64,000 bases of DNA from Halobacillus_B sp963739045 (GTDB lineage: Bacteria; Bacillota; Bacilli; Bacillales; Halobacillaceae): positions 744,001-808,000 of the forward strand of contig CAVTYY010000005.1 in NCBI GenBank assembly GCA_963739045.1, in the 5' to 3' direction. Below the pieces are notes generated by a model. That model made no database searches and had not been told where the DNA came from. It worked only from the letters and a program-made list of their open reading frames with translations. Positions within the stretch are counted from its first letter, which is position 1. The number at the start of each line of letters is the position of its first letter. A program made the translations under genes and the position numbers. This document shows, in pieces, positions 16,248-25,828 of the stretch.

Positions 16248-17252
16248 TTATTTTCTCTTCTTTTTTACTCTTCCCAGCCCCATAGCCTTTTTAGCTTTCT
16301 GTAACATCTTGTTAGCAGTAAAGGAAGCTTTCTCGGCTCCCTTATCGAGAATTTCGTCGAGCTGATCGGAGTGGATGAGTTCTTCATATCGCTCTTGTAT
16401 GGGTTTCAAAGTCTTTACCACTGCTTCAGCGACATCTTGTTTGAAATCTCCGTAACCTTTATTTTTGTATTCCTCCTCTAATGAAGGAATTGATTTCCCG
16501 GTACATATAGAATAGATAGTTAATAAGTTAGCTACTCCTGGTTTATTTTCTTTATCATACTTTACAATTCCATCTGAATCCGTGACCGCGCTCTTAATTT
16601 TCTTTATAATTTTCTTTTCATCATCAAGCATGGAAATGAAAGATTTCTGGTTGTCATCTGACTTACTCATTTTCTTAGTAGGATCTTGCAGCGACATGAT
16701 TCTTGCACCTACTTTCGGAATACTTACTTCCGGAACGGTGAAGATGTCATTGAATTTAGAATTGAAGCGCTGGGCTAAATTTCTGGTTAATTCCAAATGT
16801 TGCTTCTGATCTTCCCCAACAGGAACAATATCGGTTTGATATAGCAGGATATCAGACGCCATTAAAGGGGGGTAGGTAAGCAAACCAGCGGAGACGCCTT
16901 CTTTCCCTATAGTGGATTTATCCTTAAACTGAGTCATTCGCTCGAGTTCCCCAATATAACTCACGCACTGAAGCATCCAGCCGAGCTGAGTATGCGCAGA
17001 AACCTCTGATTGAATGAACAGGGTTGATTTGTCGGGATCAATCCCAGAAGCCAAATATAAAGCAGCTAGAGAACGAATGTTTTCACGCAGCTTTAATCGA
17101 TCCTGTGGGACGGTAATCGCATGCTCATCCACGATACAGAAGTAACAATCATCCTCTTCTTGTAAATCTACAAAGTGTTTCATTGCTCCAAGATAGTTCC
17201 CTAGAGTAAGAGTTCCACTTGGCTGAATTCCTGAAAAAATAGTACTCATCAT
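16248..17252 (-). CDS. trpS: Tryptophanyl-tRNA synthetase
   Basis: A 334-residue class I aminoacyl-tRNA synthetase. The HIGH-like block is PSGTLTLGNYLG near the start and the KMSKS loop is KKMSKSDDN near residue 195. The GEDQKQHLELTRNLA helix is typical of bacterial TrpS. The C terminus is basic. Two ATGs stand in a row at 17252 and 17249 after AGAGAGG, and either could be used. Expression is controlled by the T-box leader directly upstream. Confidence 0.96.
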   Translation of the reverse strand: MMSTIFSGIQPSGTLTLGNYLGAMKHFVDLQEEDDCYFCIVDEHAITVPQDRLKLRENIRSLAALYLASGIDPDKSTLFIQSEVSAHTQLGWMLQCVSYIGELERMTQFKDKSTIGKEGVSAGLLTYPPLMASDILLYQTDIVPVGEDQKQHLELTRNLAQRFNSKFNDIFTVPEVSIPKVGARIMSLQDPTKKMSKSDDNQKSFISMLDDEKKIIKKIKSAVTDSDGIVKYDKENKPGVANLLTIYSICTGKSIPSLEEEYKNKGYGDFKQDVAEAVVKTLKPIQERYEELIHSDQLDEILDKGAEKASFTANKMLQKAKKAMGLGRVKKKRK

Positions 17253-17275
17253 TTTCACCTCTCTAAATTAATACA

Positions 17276-17510
17276 AAAAAAATTCACTCGAACCTCCAAT
17301 ATGGAAGGGACGAATGAACCGCGGTGCCACCCTGATTACTTTTAATAGTAAAAAGTCAACTTAATTTCGTTAACGCCGAATTACGTCGGTAGGAAGCTCA
17401 GAAGGCCCAATTCCTATTATCCGCTTCAGCTGTTTTCACCGGCCACAGCCTCTCTGTTTTGAAGACCTGGATAAAAGTACTTTTCTTCTTCAACGCTTTT
17501 AAATATAAGT
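17276..17510 (-). ncRNA. T-box riboswitch (tryptophan) upstream of trpS
   Basis: On the minus strand the leader carries the invariant T-box block AGGGTGGCACCGCGG (at about 17318-17332). A terminator hairpin at about 17280-17318 (ATTCACTCGAACC arm against GGACGAATGAAC) runs into eight T. The specifier loop has an AGTA element (17473-17482 region), and a TGG at 17407-17409 in GAATTGGGCC is the candidate specifier codon for Trp. Uncharged tRNA-Trp would favour the antiterminator and allow trpS transcription. Confidence 0.93.
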
Positions 17511-17555
17511 TTGATCTTTAAAATTATATAAGAAAGCTGACAATGATGCAAACTA

Positions 17556-17945
17556 CTATGCTTTATAGTAAAGAGCAAGTAAACCTAGCAGACCTACTGA
17601 TAATGTAATGCCTTGGAACATAAAGAACTTCAGCCATGTACTATTAATGGTTTGAGAAGGAAGAGGCTTTTTCTCCCATTCGTCCATATAATCCCTGTTT
17701 TTAGCGAGTTTTCCGTGAAATCGTCTGAAACTGTATGTGACGGCATCGAAAAAACCTCCACGAATGACCAGCATCAGCAATCCTACAAACAAATAGAAGT
17801 ATGCGATGTAAAACAGTTGATTAATGTAATTAAAAAGATCATAGGCAGGTGCCCAAATAAAGAAAAATAAGGTTGTAATCAATAAGTTGAATATAATCAT
17901 AAACCACTTATTTTTAAAAAGAGCCACGATCTTTCCACCTTTCAT
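17556..17945 (-). CDS. DUF3899-type membrane protein
   Basis: A 129-residue protein with about four membrane helices (near 10-30, 37-62 and 105-126, with a short one between). The central loop FRRFHGKLAKNRDYMDEWEKK is basic and faces the cytosol by the positive-inside rule. This arrangement fits the DUF3899 family of Bacillaceae, which I recall from this genomic position. Function unknown. The ATG at 17945 follows TGGGAGA. A GTG six codons in follows AAAGGTGG and is the alternative start. Confidence 0.7.
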   Translation of the reverse strand: MKGGKIVALFKNKWFMIIFNLLITTLFFFIWAPAYDLFNYINQLFYIAYFYLFVGLLMLVIRGGFFDAVTYSFRRFHGKLAKNRDYMDEWEKKPLPSQTINSTWLKFFMFQGITLSVGLLGLLALYYKA

Positions 17946-18334
17946 AAAAATCTCCCAACTATTATACCACGATTTTGAATATTGAGGTATTGTAAAACCT
18001 ATTAATAAACAGAAAATTCTGGAATGACAAAAAAATGAATGTAATATTCACTCACTTTAATAGATAAACGCGTTAAAAGGTTGACATGATAAGGTTTATG
18101 TTTGGTTTTTATACAATAACCTTCATATTTAATTAAAATAGAACCTAATTCTTTGTAAAATAAACTAGGTAAAAAGTCTTATTTTATGTCATTGAAAAGT
18201 AACAATGATGGGCTTTAATCTAGTTTTATGAAAAATATTTAATGCAAAATAGTTAGAAAACTTGTATAATTCGATATGTGGACAACGTGTCTGCGATAAA
18301 ATTTAGAAAATTATTAGGGGAGGTCATTTTCTAC
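17946..18334. other. AT-rich regulatory region upstream of oppA
   Basis: About 390 bases without a convincing gene. A possible sigma-A promoter is TTGAAA at 18193-18198 with TAATCT at 18216-18221 (17-base spacer). TATAAT at 18265-18270 has no good -35 box. TTGACA at 18081 has no -10 at proper distance. A long leader of this kind is common before oppA. Confidence 0.45.
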
Positions 18335-20020
18335 ATGAAAAAGACAAATTGGTTACTGCTAGTACTCGCACTAGTACTTAGCATGTTCCTTGCTGCATGT
18401 TCTGGCGGCGGAGATAGCTCAAGCTCTGACGACAGCAACAGCGGGGATGATAATAGTTCTTCAGACGCTTCTGGAGACAGCAAACAAGTACTTAATATTA
18501 TGGACACAGCTGAAATTCCTACTATGGATGCTTCACTTGCAACTGATACCGTTGCCTTCCAATGGCTGGGTTCAACTACAGACGGACTTTATCGTCTAGG
18601 CAAAGATGCAAAAGCTGAGCCTGGAATTGCAAAATCTAATGACGTAAGTGATGACGGTCTTACATGGACATTCCATTTACGTGATGATGCTAAATGGTCC
18701 AATGGCGACCCGGTAACAGCCAACGACTTTGTATACGCTTGGCAGCGTGCTGTAAACCCGGATACTGGATCTGAGTATGGTCCTTACATGATGGGCGGCG
18801 TTATTAAAAACGCTGAAGCTATTGCTAACGGAGACAAGCCAGTAGATGAGCTTGGTGTTGAAGCGAAAGACGATACTACATTTGTAGTTACTCTTGAAAA
18901 GCCAATTCCTTACTTCAAATCTCTAACGACTTTCGGAACATTCCTTCCGTTAAACAAGAAATTTGTTGAAGAAAAAGGCGATAAATATGCACTGGAAGCG
19001 GACACTCTTCTTTCAAACGGTCCTTTCAAAATTACTGAATGGAATCATGGTGAAGGCTGGACGCTAGAAAAGAACGAAGATTACTGGGATGCAGAAAACG
19101 TAAAACTTAAAAAGATTAACGTTAAAGTTGTAAAAGATACTGCTACTGGTGTAAACCTTTATGAAACTGGTCAAGTTGACCGTACAAATCTATCTGCAGA
19201 ATTTGTAGATCAGTATCGTTCTTCAGATGACTACAAGATTAAAGAAGAACCAACCTTGTTCTATTTGAAAATTAATCAAAAAGCTAACGACATTCTAGGA
19301 AATGTTAAAGCACGTAAAGCTATGCAAATGGTTATTGACCGTAAGAGTATGGTTGACGTAATTCTTAATAACGGTTCTATTCCTGCTGTAGGTGACGTTC
19401 CTAAGAACTTCGTTAAAGATCCAGAATCTGGTGATGACTTCCGTGATGTTAACGGAGATCTAGTAACTTATGATGTGGATAAAGCTAAAGAACTTTGGAA
19501 CGAAGCTAAAAAAGAAGTAGGAAAAGATTCATTTGAAATCGAGTATCTTGGTGGCGACACTGAAACTGCGAAGAACATGGATGCTTACATTAAAGATCAG
19601 CTTGAACAATTAGATGGTCTTACAGTTAAAGTAACTTCTGTACCATTTAAAGAGCGTCTGAAACGTGACACTGCTATGAATTATCAGCTTCAGAACTCCG
19701 GTTGGGGTCCTGACTACATCGATCCAAATACCTTCCTAAACATGTGGGTAACGGATGGTGGAAACAACATGACTGGTTACTCCAGCGAAAAGTATGACAA
19801 CCTTATCAAGCAAGCTAATGATGAGTATGCTCTTGAACCGGAAAAACGTTTCCAAAACTTCTTGAAAGCTGAAAAAATGCTAATCCAAGATGACGCTGTA
19901 CTAGTACCGCTTTATCAGCGTGCTCTTGCACAACTTTGGAAACCTTATGTTAAAGATGTTCAAGTTAACCCAATGGGGGCAGACTATAGCTACAAATACG
20001 CTTATATTGAAGGTAAATAA
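18335..20020 (+). CDS. oppA: Oligopeptide ABC transporter substrate-binding lipoprotein OppA
   Basis: A 561-residue lipoprotein with lipobox LAAC (Cys22) after MKKTNWLLLVLALVLSMF and a Ser/Asp/Gly linker. The SBP_bac_5 domain follows, with marks LTWTFHLRDDAKWSNGDPVTANDFVYAWQR split over residues 105-135 and the C-terminal VPLYQRALAQLWKP. It captures peptides outside the membrane for OppBCDF. The ATG at 18335 follows GGGGAGG, whereas the frame is open from 18278 without a ribosome binding site. The product is strongly acidic, consistent with a halophile. Confidence 0.95.
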   Translation: MKKTNWLLLVLALVLSMFLAACSGGGDSSSSDDSNSGDDNSSSDASGDSKQVLNIMDTAEIPTMDASLATDTVAFQWLGSTTDGLYRLGKDAKAEPGIAKSNDVSDDGLTWTFHLRDDAKWSNGDPVTANDFVYAWQRAVNPDTGSEYGPYMMGGVIKNAEAIANGDKPVDELGVEAKDDTTFVVTLEKPIPYFKSLTTFGTFLPLNKKFVEEKGDKYALEADTLLSNGPFKITEWNHGEGWTLEKNEDYWDAENVKLKKINVKVVKDTATGVNLYETGQVDRTNLSAEFVDQYRSSDDYKIKEEPTLFYLKINQKANDILGNVKARKAMQMVIDRKSMVDVILNNGSIPAVGDVPKNFVKDPESGDDFRDVNGDLVTYDVDKAKELWNEAKKEVGKDSFEIEYLGGDTETAKNMDAYIKDQLEQLDGLTVKVTSVPFKERLKRDTAMNYQLQNSGWGPDYIDPNTFLNMWVTDGGNNMTGYSSEKYDNLIKQANDEYALEPEKRFQNFLKAEKMLIQDDAVLVPLYQRALAQLWKPYVKDVQVNPMGADYSYKYAYIEGK

Positions 20021-20067
20021 TTACCATTTGAACCTTTTCAAATTAAATATAGGCTGACTTAATAGGG

Positions 20068-20109
20068 GAGAGAGTATATGGCCATCTAGCTGGCGTATGC
20101 TCTCTTTTT
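20068..20109 (+). terminator. Intercistronic hairpin between oppA and oppB
   Basis: GAGAGTATATGGCCA pairs with TGGCGTATGCTCTC with wobble pairs and one bulge, followed by TTTTTC. Its place inside the operon suggests partial termination or 3' end protection, giving more oppA than oppB message. Confidence 0.7.
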
Positions 20110-20199
20110 CCCTGTAAACAAAGTTTTCTAATAATAGACAAATTTCTGTCATTTCAATAAACTATAGGTAAGGGTTTAAATTTAATAGGAGGTGTGGAG

Positions 20200-21126
20200 A
20201 TGACTCGTTATATAATTCAAAGACTAATCTACATGATTATAACGATGTTCTTAATTGCTACATTTACGTTTTTCTTAATGAAGTTCCTGCCAGGTACTCC
20301 TCTGACAGCTGCAGATAAGCTATCAGAAGCTCAACAAGCCATTGTATTAGAGAAATATGGGTTGAATGATCCTGTTCCTGTTCAATACTTTGACTACATC
20401 ACCGGCTTGGTTCAAGGAGATTTGGGGATTTCCTTTCAGTTTGATAATCGTGAAGTTTCAACGATCATCATGGAACGCATGGGACCCTCTCTTCAGTTAG
20501 GTTTCCAGGCGATGCTTATAGGAACAATTTTTGGTATGCTGCTCGGGTTAGTTTCCGCAATTTATCATAATGGTTTCTTAGACTATGGTTCCGTATTTCT
20601 TGCGGTAATTGGTAAATCAATTCCTTCGTTTGTGTTTGCTGGAATTTTGCAATACTTTATCGCTGTAAAGTTAGGCTGGTTCCCAGTTGCATTGTGGGAA
20701 GGCTGGGAATACTCTGTCTTACCAACGGTTGCGTTGGCCATCTTCCCAATTGCAGTTGCAGCCCGCTTTATGAGAACAGAAATGCTCGAAGTATTGGGAT
20801 CCGACTACATTACTACTGCCCGTGCGAAGGGTGTCAATAAATTTGGCGTCGTATTTAAGCACGGTGTCCGAAATGCTTTGATACCTCTAGTCACGGTACT
20901 TGGTCCATTGGCAGTAAGTTTGATGACGGGTACATTGGTTATAGAAAACATATTTGCTGTACCAGGGATTGGTGAGCAGTTCGTAAAAGCGATTAATACT
21001 AATGATTTTCCTATTATTATGGGTACTACGTTATTACTTGCTTTCCTTTTCATCTTCATCATCCTGGTCATTGACTTGCTATACGGTGTCATTGATCCTA
21101 GAATCCGACTTGCAGAAGGAGAGTAG
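20200..21126 (+). CDS. oppB: Oligopeptide ABC transporter permease OppB
   Basis: A 308-residue permease with six membrane helices. N-terminal MTRYIIQRLIYMIITMFLIA and the EAA loop ITTARAKGVNKFGVVFKHGVRNAL (cytosolic contact with OppD/F) are typical of the DppB/OppB group. ATG at 20200 follows AGGAGG with seven bases between. It is part of oppABCDF. Confidence 0.95.
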   Translation: MTRYIIQRLIYMIITMFLIATFTFFLMKFLPGTPLTAADKLSEAQQAIVLEKYGLNDPVPVQYFDYITGLVQGDLGISFQFDNREVSTIIMERMGPSLQLGFQAMLIGTIFGMLLGLVSAIYHNGFLDYGSVFLAVIGKSIPSFVFAGILQYFIAVKLGWFPVALWEGWEYSVLPTVALAIFPIAVAARFMRTEMLEVLGSDYITTARAKGVNKFGVVFKHGVRNALIPLVTVLGPLAVSLMTGTLVIENIFAVPGIGEQFVKAINTNDFPIIMGTTLLLAFLFIFIILVIDLLYGVIDPRIRLAEGE

Positions 21127-21132
21127 TCATTT

Positions 21133-22263
21133 ATGGAAAACCAAAAACCATCGAAAGATTTATTTGTACCCGTAGATACGAAGAATTCAGAAACTGAGAA
21201 GATAACCCGGCCAAGTCTTTCTTTTTGGCAGGATTCCTTTAGGCGCTTACGTAAAAACGTAGGAGCTATGATTGGATTAGCTGTTTTAATTATTTTGATT
21301 TTAATGGCAGCTTTTGGACCCTATATGAATCAATACGGTCAATATGAGCAAGATCTATCAAGAGCTAAAATGCCCCCTAAAATTGAAGGGCTGGAGTGGC
21401 TCGGCCTTAATGGCACACTTTCAGACACGTCGAAAGGCGATACAGTAGAAGAAGCAACAAAGAAAGCTATGATGAGGTTTAACAATCAGGAAGATTATAT
21501 TAAAACAGAAGTTGTAAATGATGGAAGCAACGGAAATCCGGCAAAAGTTAAAGCCGTATATGATGTATATGCAGCAAAGGATCTGAAAGAAAACTTTTGG
21601 TTTGGTACAGACGGACTTGGCCGTGATTTATGGACAAGAACCTGGGAAGGAACGCGTATATCTTTATATATTGCTTTCTTAGCTGCCGCGATTGATATGC
21701 TGATTGGCGTAGCTTACGGTGGTATTTCTGGATATTACGGAGGAAGAATTGATAACTACATGCAGAGAGTTATCGAGATTCTTTTAGGTATTCCAAACCT
21801 AGTCGTTGTAATTCTAATGATTCTGATTCTAGAACCAGGGTTATTATCAATAACTATTGCGATAACGGTAACCGGCTGGATATCGATGGCAAGGATCGTG
21901 AGAGGACAGATTCTGAAGCTGAAAAGCCAGGAATTTGTATTAGCCTCAAAAACATTGGGGGCACCTGATGGTAAAATTATTAGAAAACACTTAATTCCGA
22001 ACGTTACTGGTTTGATTGTTATCAATACAATGTTTACGATTCCAGCAGCTATTTTCTTCGAAGCTTTCTTAAGCTTTATTGGTCTCGGAATGCCGACGCC
22101 GATTGCTTCACTGGGAACATTGATTGAAGACGGTTTTAAATCGTTGCAGATATATCCACATATTTTATTATTCCCGGCCATCGTTATTTCTCTTCTAATG
22201 ATAGGGTTTAACGTATTGGCTGACGGTCTTCGTGATGCATTTGATCCGAAGATGCGCGAATAG
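21133..22263 (+). CDS. oppC: Oligopeptide ABC transporter permease OppC
   Basis: A 376-residue permease. The cytosolic N terminus and first helix (about 45-62) are followed by a long hydrophilic stretch at about 68-145. The conserved FWFGTDGLGRDLWTRTW then starts the main permease domain, with EAA loop LASKTLGAPDGKIIRKHLIPNV. B. subtilis OppC, from memory about 305 residues, goes from the first helix to HWFGTD within about 25 residues, so here roughly 70 residues are inserted on the outer face. Six bases separate it from oppB. Confidence 0.93.
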   Translation: MENQKPSKDLFVPVDTKNSETEKITRPSLSFWQDSFRRLRKNVGAMIGLAVLIILILMAAFGPYMNQYGQYEQDLSRAKMPPKIEGLEWLGLNGTLSDTSKGDTVEEATKKAMMRFNNQEDYIKTEVVNDGSNGNPAKVKAVYDVYAAKDLKENFWFGTDGLGRDLWTRTWEGTRISLYIAFLAAAIDMLIGVAYGGISGYYGGRIDNYMQRVIEILLGIPNLVVVILMILILEPGLLSITIAITVTGWISMARIVRGQILKLKSQEFVLASKTLGAPDGKIIRKHLIPNVTGLIVINTMFTIPAAIFFEAFLSFIGLGMPTPIASLGTLIEDGFKSLQIYPHILLFPAIVISLLMIGFNVLADGLRDAFDPKMRE

Positions 22264-22279
22264 GAGGTAGGTGTACAGA

Positions 22280-23338
22280 ATGGAAAAATTTCTTGAAGTT
22301 AAAAATATGCATGTATCCTTTGACACCTATGGCGGTGAAGTAAAAGCTGTACGTGGGGTAAGTTTTGATTTGAATAGAGGAGAAACGCTTGCCATTGTTG
22401 GAGAATCAGGTTCAGGTAAATCTGTAACAACGAAAGCCTTAATGCGTTTAATCCCTCAGCCACCGGGTCGTATCAAAGAGGGAGAAATCCTGTTTGAAGG
22501 CAGAGACCTGGTTAAGAAAAGTGAAAAGCAAATGCAGAAAATTCGGGGTAAGGAAATCTCTATGATTTTTCAGGACCCTATGACTTCACTAAATCCTACG
22601 ATGAAGGTCGGAAATCAGATTATGGAAGGTCTGATCAAACACCAGAAAATGAACCGCTCCCAAGCAAGGAAGCGTGTTATTGAATTATTGGATTTAGTAG
22701 GTATTCCCGATCCTGAAAACCGGATCAAGCAATACCCGCACCAATTCTCAGGTGGAATGCGCCAGCGTGTGGTAGTAGCCATTGCGCTTGCCTGTAATCC
22801 TAAACTGCTTATCGCAGATGAACCTACAACAGCGCTTGATGTTACGATTCAAGCTCAGATTCTTGAATTAATGAAAGACATTCAAAAGAAAACGGATTCT
22901 GCTACGATCTTTATTACTCACGATCTTGGTGTTGTAGCCAATGTCGCTGATCGTGTCGCCGTTATGTATGCAGGTAAAATCGTCGAAATCGGCACGGTGG
23001 ATGATATCTTTTATAATCCAAAGCATCCATACACTTGGGGACTGCTTGGATCAATGCCTTCCCTTGATAGTGAGGATGAAGAGTTATATGCGATCCCTGG
23101 GTCGCCGCCTGACTTACTGGACCCGCCAAAAGGAGACGCTTTCGCAGCTCGTAATGAATATGCGATGAAAATTGACTTGGAGCAAGAACCTCCAATGTTC
23201 AAGATTTCAGATACTCATTATGCTGCTACTTGGCTATTACATGAAGATGCGCCCGACATTGATCCTCCAGAGATCATTAAGAAGCGTATGGAAGGTATGG
23301 CTAAATCATCAAGCAACGCGAAAGGTGATCATCTATGA
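22280..23338 (+). CDS. oppD: Oligopeptide ABC transporter ATPase OppD
   Basis: A 352-residue ATPase. Walker A is GESGSGKS near residue 41, the signature is FSGGMRQR, Walker B is LLIADEPTTALD, and the switch His is in THDLG. The C-terminal oligo_HPY extension (HPYTWGLLGSMP, then a proline-rich GSPPDLLDPPKGD) is present, though the cysteines usual for the cluster-binding tail are absent. ATG at 22280 follows GGAGGTAGG. Its stop overlaps the oppF ATG. Confidence 0.95.
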   Translation: MEKFLEVKNMHVSFDTYGGEVKAVRGVSFDLNRGETLAIVGESGSGKSVTTKALMRLIPQPPGRIKEGEILFEGRDLVKKSEKQMQKIRGKEISMIFQDPMTSLNPTMKVGNQIMEGLIKHQKMNRSQARKRVIELLDLVGIPDPENRIKQYPHQFSGGMRQRVVVAIALACNPKLLIADEPTTALDVTIQAQILELMKDIQKKTDSATIFITHDLGVVANVADRVAVMYAGKIVEIGTVDDIFYNPKHPYTWGLLGSMPSLDSEDEELYAIPGSPPDLLDPPKGDAFAARNEYAMKIDLEQEPPMFKISDTHYAATWLLHEDAPDIDPPEIIKKRMEGMAKSSSNAKGDHL

Positions 23339-24276
23339 GTGAAAAACAGAAATTATTAGAAATACAAAACCTGAAACAGCATTTTAAAACTGGTAAACAT
23401 AGTGTCGTAAAAGCCGTCGATGGTATAACCTTTGATATTTACAAAGGGGAAACCTTTGGGTTAGTAGGAGAGTCAGGCTGTGGAAAATCTACAACTGGCC
23501 GGACGATCATTCGTCTCTACGATGCCACAGATGGAGAAGTTTATTTTAACGGAGAGAATGTTCACGGTAAAAAAGACCGTTCTGAGTTAAAGAAATTCAA
23601 CCGTGAAATGCAAATGATTTTCCAGGATCCTTATGCTTCCTTAAATCCAAGAATGAAAGTTTTAGATATCATAGCAGAAGGCATGGACATTCATGGCTTA
23701 GCTAAGAATGAGAAAGAAAGAAAAGCAAGAGTTCAAGAGTTACTTGAAACTGTAGGACTAAATAAAGAACACGCCAACCGCTATCCTCATGAATTCAGTG
23801 GTGGTCAGCGTCAGCGTATTGGAGTTGCCCGTGCTTTAGCGGTAGATCCAAGCTTTATTATTGCGGATGAACCTATTTCAGCCTTGGATGTTTCGATCCA
23901 GGCACAAGTTGTAAACTTACTAAAGAAACTTCAGCGTGAACACAACCTGACGTACCTGTTCATTGCTCACGATTTGTCGATGGTTAAGTATATCAGTGAC
24001 CGGATCGGGGTTATGTACTTTGGAAAAATGGTTGAATTAGCGGATGCAGATGATTTATACAAACATCCTATTCATCCATATACTCAATCCCTGCTTTCTG
24101 CCATTCCATTACCAGACCCGGATTATGAGCGTTCAAGGGAACGGTTTACTTATGATCCTAATGATCATGATACTAGCGAACAACCCGAGTTTCGTGAAGT
24201 TCGTCCTGGCCACTGGGTTTCTTGTACGACTAAAGAATTTGAGCATTACAAAAAAGAACATGGTGTAACCGTATAG
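23335..24276 (+). CDS. oppF: Oligopeptide ABC transporter ATPase OppF
   Basis: A 313-residue partner ATPase. Walker A is GESGCGKST, the signature is FSGGQRQR, Walker B is IIADEPISALD, and the oligo_HPY tail begins HPIHPYTQSLLSAIP. ATG overlaps the oppD stop by four bases (ATGA), so translation is coupled. It closes the opp operon, followed by a strong terminator. Confidence 0.95.
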   Translation: MSEKQKLLEIQNLKQHFKTGKHSVVKAVDGITFDIYKGETFGLVGESGCGKSTTGRTIIRLYDATDGEVYFNGENVHGKKDRSELKKFNREMQMIFQDPYASLNPRMKVLDIIAEGMDIHGLAKNEKERKARVQELLETVGLNKEHANRYPHEFSGGQRQRIGVARALAVDPSFIIADEPISALDVSIQAQVVNLLKKLQREHNLTYLFIAHDLSMVKYISDRIGVMYFGKMVELADADDLYKHPIHPYTQSLLSAIPLPDPDYERSRERFTYDPNDHDTSEQPEFREVRPGHWVSCTTKEFEHYKKEHGVTV

Positions 24277-24287
24277 AAAATTCAAAG

Positions 24288-24316
24288 AAAGGCCTTGCAC
24301 TAGCAAGGCCTTTTTT
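24288..24316 (+). terminator. Terminator of the opp operon
   Basis: AAAGGCCTTGC pairs with GCAAGGCCTTT followed by TTTTTT. Confidence 0.92.
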
Positions 24317-24452
24317 CATGGATGTAGAAATTTAGTAGGCCAATAGGTTCAAAATATGGAAATATAACAAAAATTTCCCTGAAGGATCTGTTCATAGCCA
24401 GTCATTCTCTTATATAATTAAGGAGAAATTCATAAATGGGAGTAGGGTTTAG

Positions 24453-25670
24453 ATGGGAAAAAAACGTAGGAACATGATTTTCATACTAGGGATGCTGATT
24501 TCTTTCGCTTTACCTATACATAATGTGTCAGCTGAAGATAGTAGTTCATCTAAAGAAGGTCAGCTCTTGACCGGCAAGGAAATTGCGTTAAAGAAATTGG
24601 AAGTTCCAAGTCCTGCAGCTCGATATATGTATGACTCCGGTCTGAACTTCAAATACCCTGATGCAGTGAGAGGGATTTATGTTACAGGACCATCAGCAGG
24701 CGGACAAAGAATGGCAGGATTAACGAAATTAGTTGAATCGACTGATTTGAATGCCATGGTTATCGATATTAAGGAAGAAAACGGAGATATCACAATTAGG
24801 CCTGAAAAAGGCTCGCCATATGAAGATATGGCTGAAAACTTTATTGATGACCCCAAGAAATTGCTCAAAACACTTGAAGAAAAAGGGATTTATCCAATAG
24901 CCAGAGTAGTGGTTTTTAAAGATTCCGAACTAGCTAAAAAACGTCCGGACTTATCTTACACGGACAATGGCAAGGTATGGACAAATAGCAAAGGGGAAGC
25001 CTTTGTTAGTCCTTTTATGAAAGAAGTTTGGAAATATAATGTTGGTATTGCCAAAATGGCTGCTGAACTCGGTTTTCAGGAAATCCAATTTGACTATGTA
25101 CGATTTCCGGAAGGATTCGGTAACCGCGACCATAAGCTTTCCTATAGTCAGGGAGATTACGCTGATCTTGAGTTGACTGATGTAGAGAAACGTGTGAAAG
25201 CAGTGACCGATTTTGTGGGATATGCTAAGGATGAATTAAAATATTATGGTGTTGACGTTTCTGTTGATATTTTTGGATATTCAGCGACGATTAAAGAAGC
25301 TCCAAACATCGGACAGAATTTCTCAAAGATATCGAGCAATGTCGATGTGATCTCATCGATGATTTATCCAAGTCATTGGGGCCCTTACTTTAATATAGCT
25401 AAACCGGACACCGAGCCATATAAGCTGGTAAGTGCTTATGCAGAGGTTGAAAATCAAGTCATCAGTAAACTCGATCACAAGCCTACCTCACGTCCTTGGA
25501 TCCAGGATTTTGAAGCTCCCTGGTTATACTCTGGACCAACGAAACAGTATGGCAAAGCTGAAGTTGAAGCACAGATTCGAGCGCTCAATGAACATGGGAT
25601 TAATGAATTTCTGCTTTGGAATGCCGGCAATAGTTATACTTCAAATGTCGACTATACACCAATGAATTAA
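24453..25670 (+). CDS. Exported putative glycoside hydrolase (DUF4015)
   Basis: A 405-residue secreted protein. A signal peptide (about 1-28, cleavage near VSA-ED) is followed by a TIM-barrel-like domain of the DUF4015 type. Marks are VRGIYVTGPSAGG, DLNAMVIDIKEENGDI, IYPIARVVVFKD, LGFQEIQFDYVRFPEGF and VISSMIYPSHWGPYF, with conserved acidic residues at strand ends. The family is described as putative glycosyl hydrolase, with no substrate proven to my knowledge. RBS GGGAGTAGG lies upstream. It is a single gene between two terminators. Confidence 0.85.
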   Translation: MGKKRRNMIFILGMLISFALPIHNVSAEDSSSSKEGQLLTGKEIALKKLEVPSPAARYMYDSGLNFKYPDAVRGIYVTGPSAGGQRMAGLTKLVESTDLNAMVIDIKEENGDITIRPEKGSPYEDMAENFIDDPKKLLKTLEEKGIYPIARVVVFKDSELAKKRPDLSYTDNGKVWTNSKGEAFVSPFMKEVWKYNVGIAKMAAELGFQEIQFDYVRFPEGFGNRDHKLSYSQGDYADLELTDVEKRVKAVTDFVGYAKDELKYYGVDVSVDIFGYSATIKEAPNIGQNFSKISSNVDVISSMIYPSHWGPYFNIAKPDTEPYKLVSAYAEVENQVISKLDHKPTSRPWIQDFEAPWLYSGPTKQYGKAEVEAQIRALNEHGINEFLLWNAGNSYTSNVDYTPMN

Positions 25671-25680
25671 AGGACGAGTA

Positions 25681-25707
25681 ATAGTGCCGGATGTTAACCG
25701 GCACTAT
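25681..25707 (+). terminator. Hairpin after the DUF4015 gene
   Basis: ATAGTGCCGG pairs perfectly with CCGGCACTAT around a 7-nt loop. The T tract after it is weak (GTTTATGGTT). Confidence 0.7.
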
Positions 25708-25828
25708 GTTTATGGTTATATTTGACTTATACAGGGTAAAGTATTAATAATGGATGCTTTCAGGGGATTTAACAATTTGGAAATAATTCGGTATAATAGA
25801 ATTGACTAAATGACAAGGGAGTAGATCA

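Noticed and set aside
18081..18117. TTGACA and TACAAT upstream of oppA as one promoter
   Set aside because: The boxes are 25 bases apart, too far for sigma-A.
21756..22181. 141-codon minus-strand frame inside oppC
   Set aside because: Shadow of the permease helices, no ribosome binding site or known motif.
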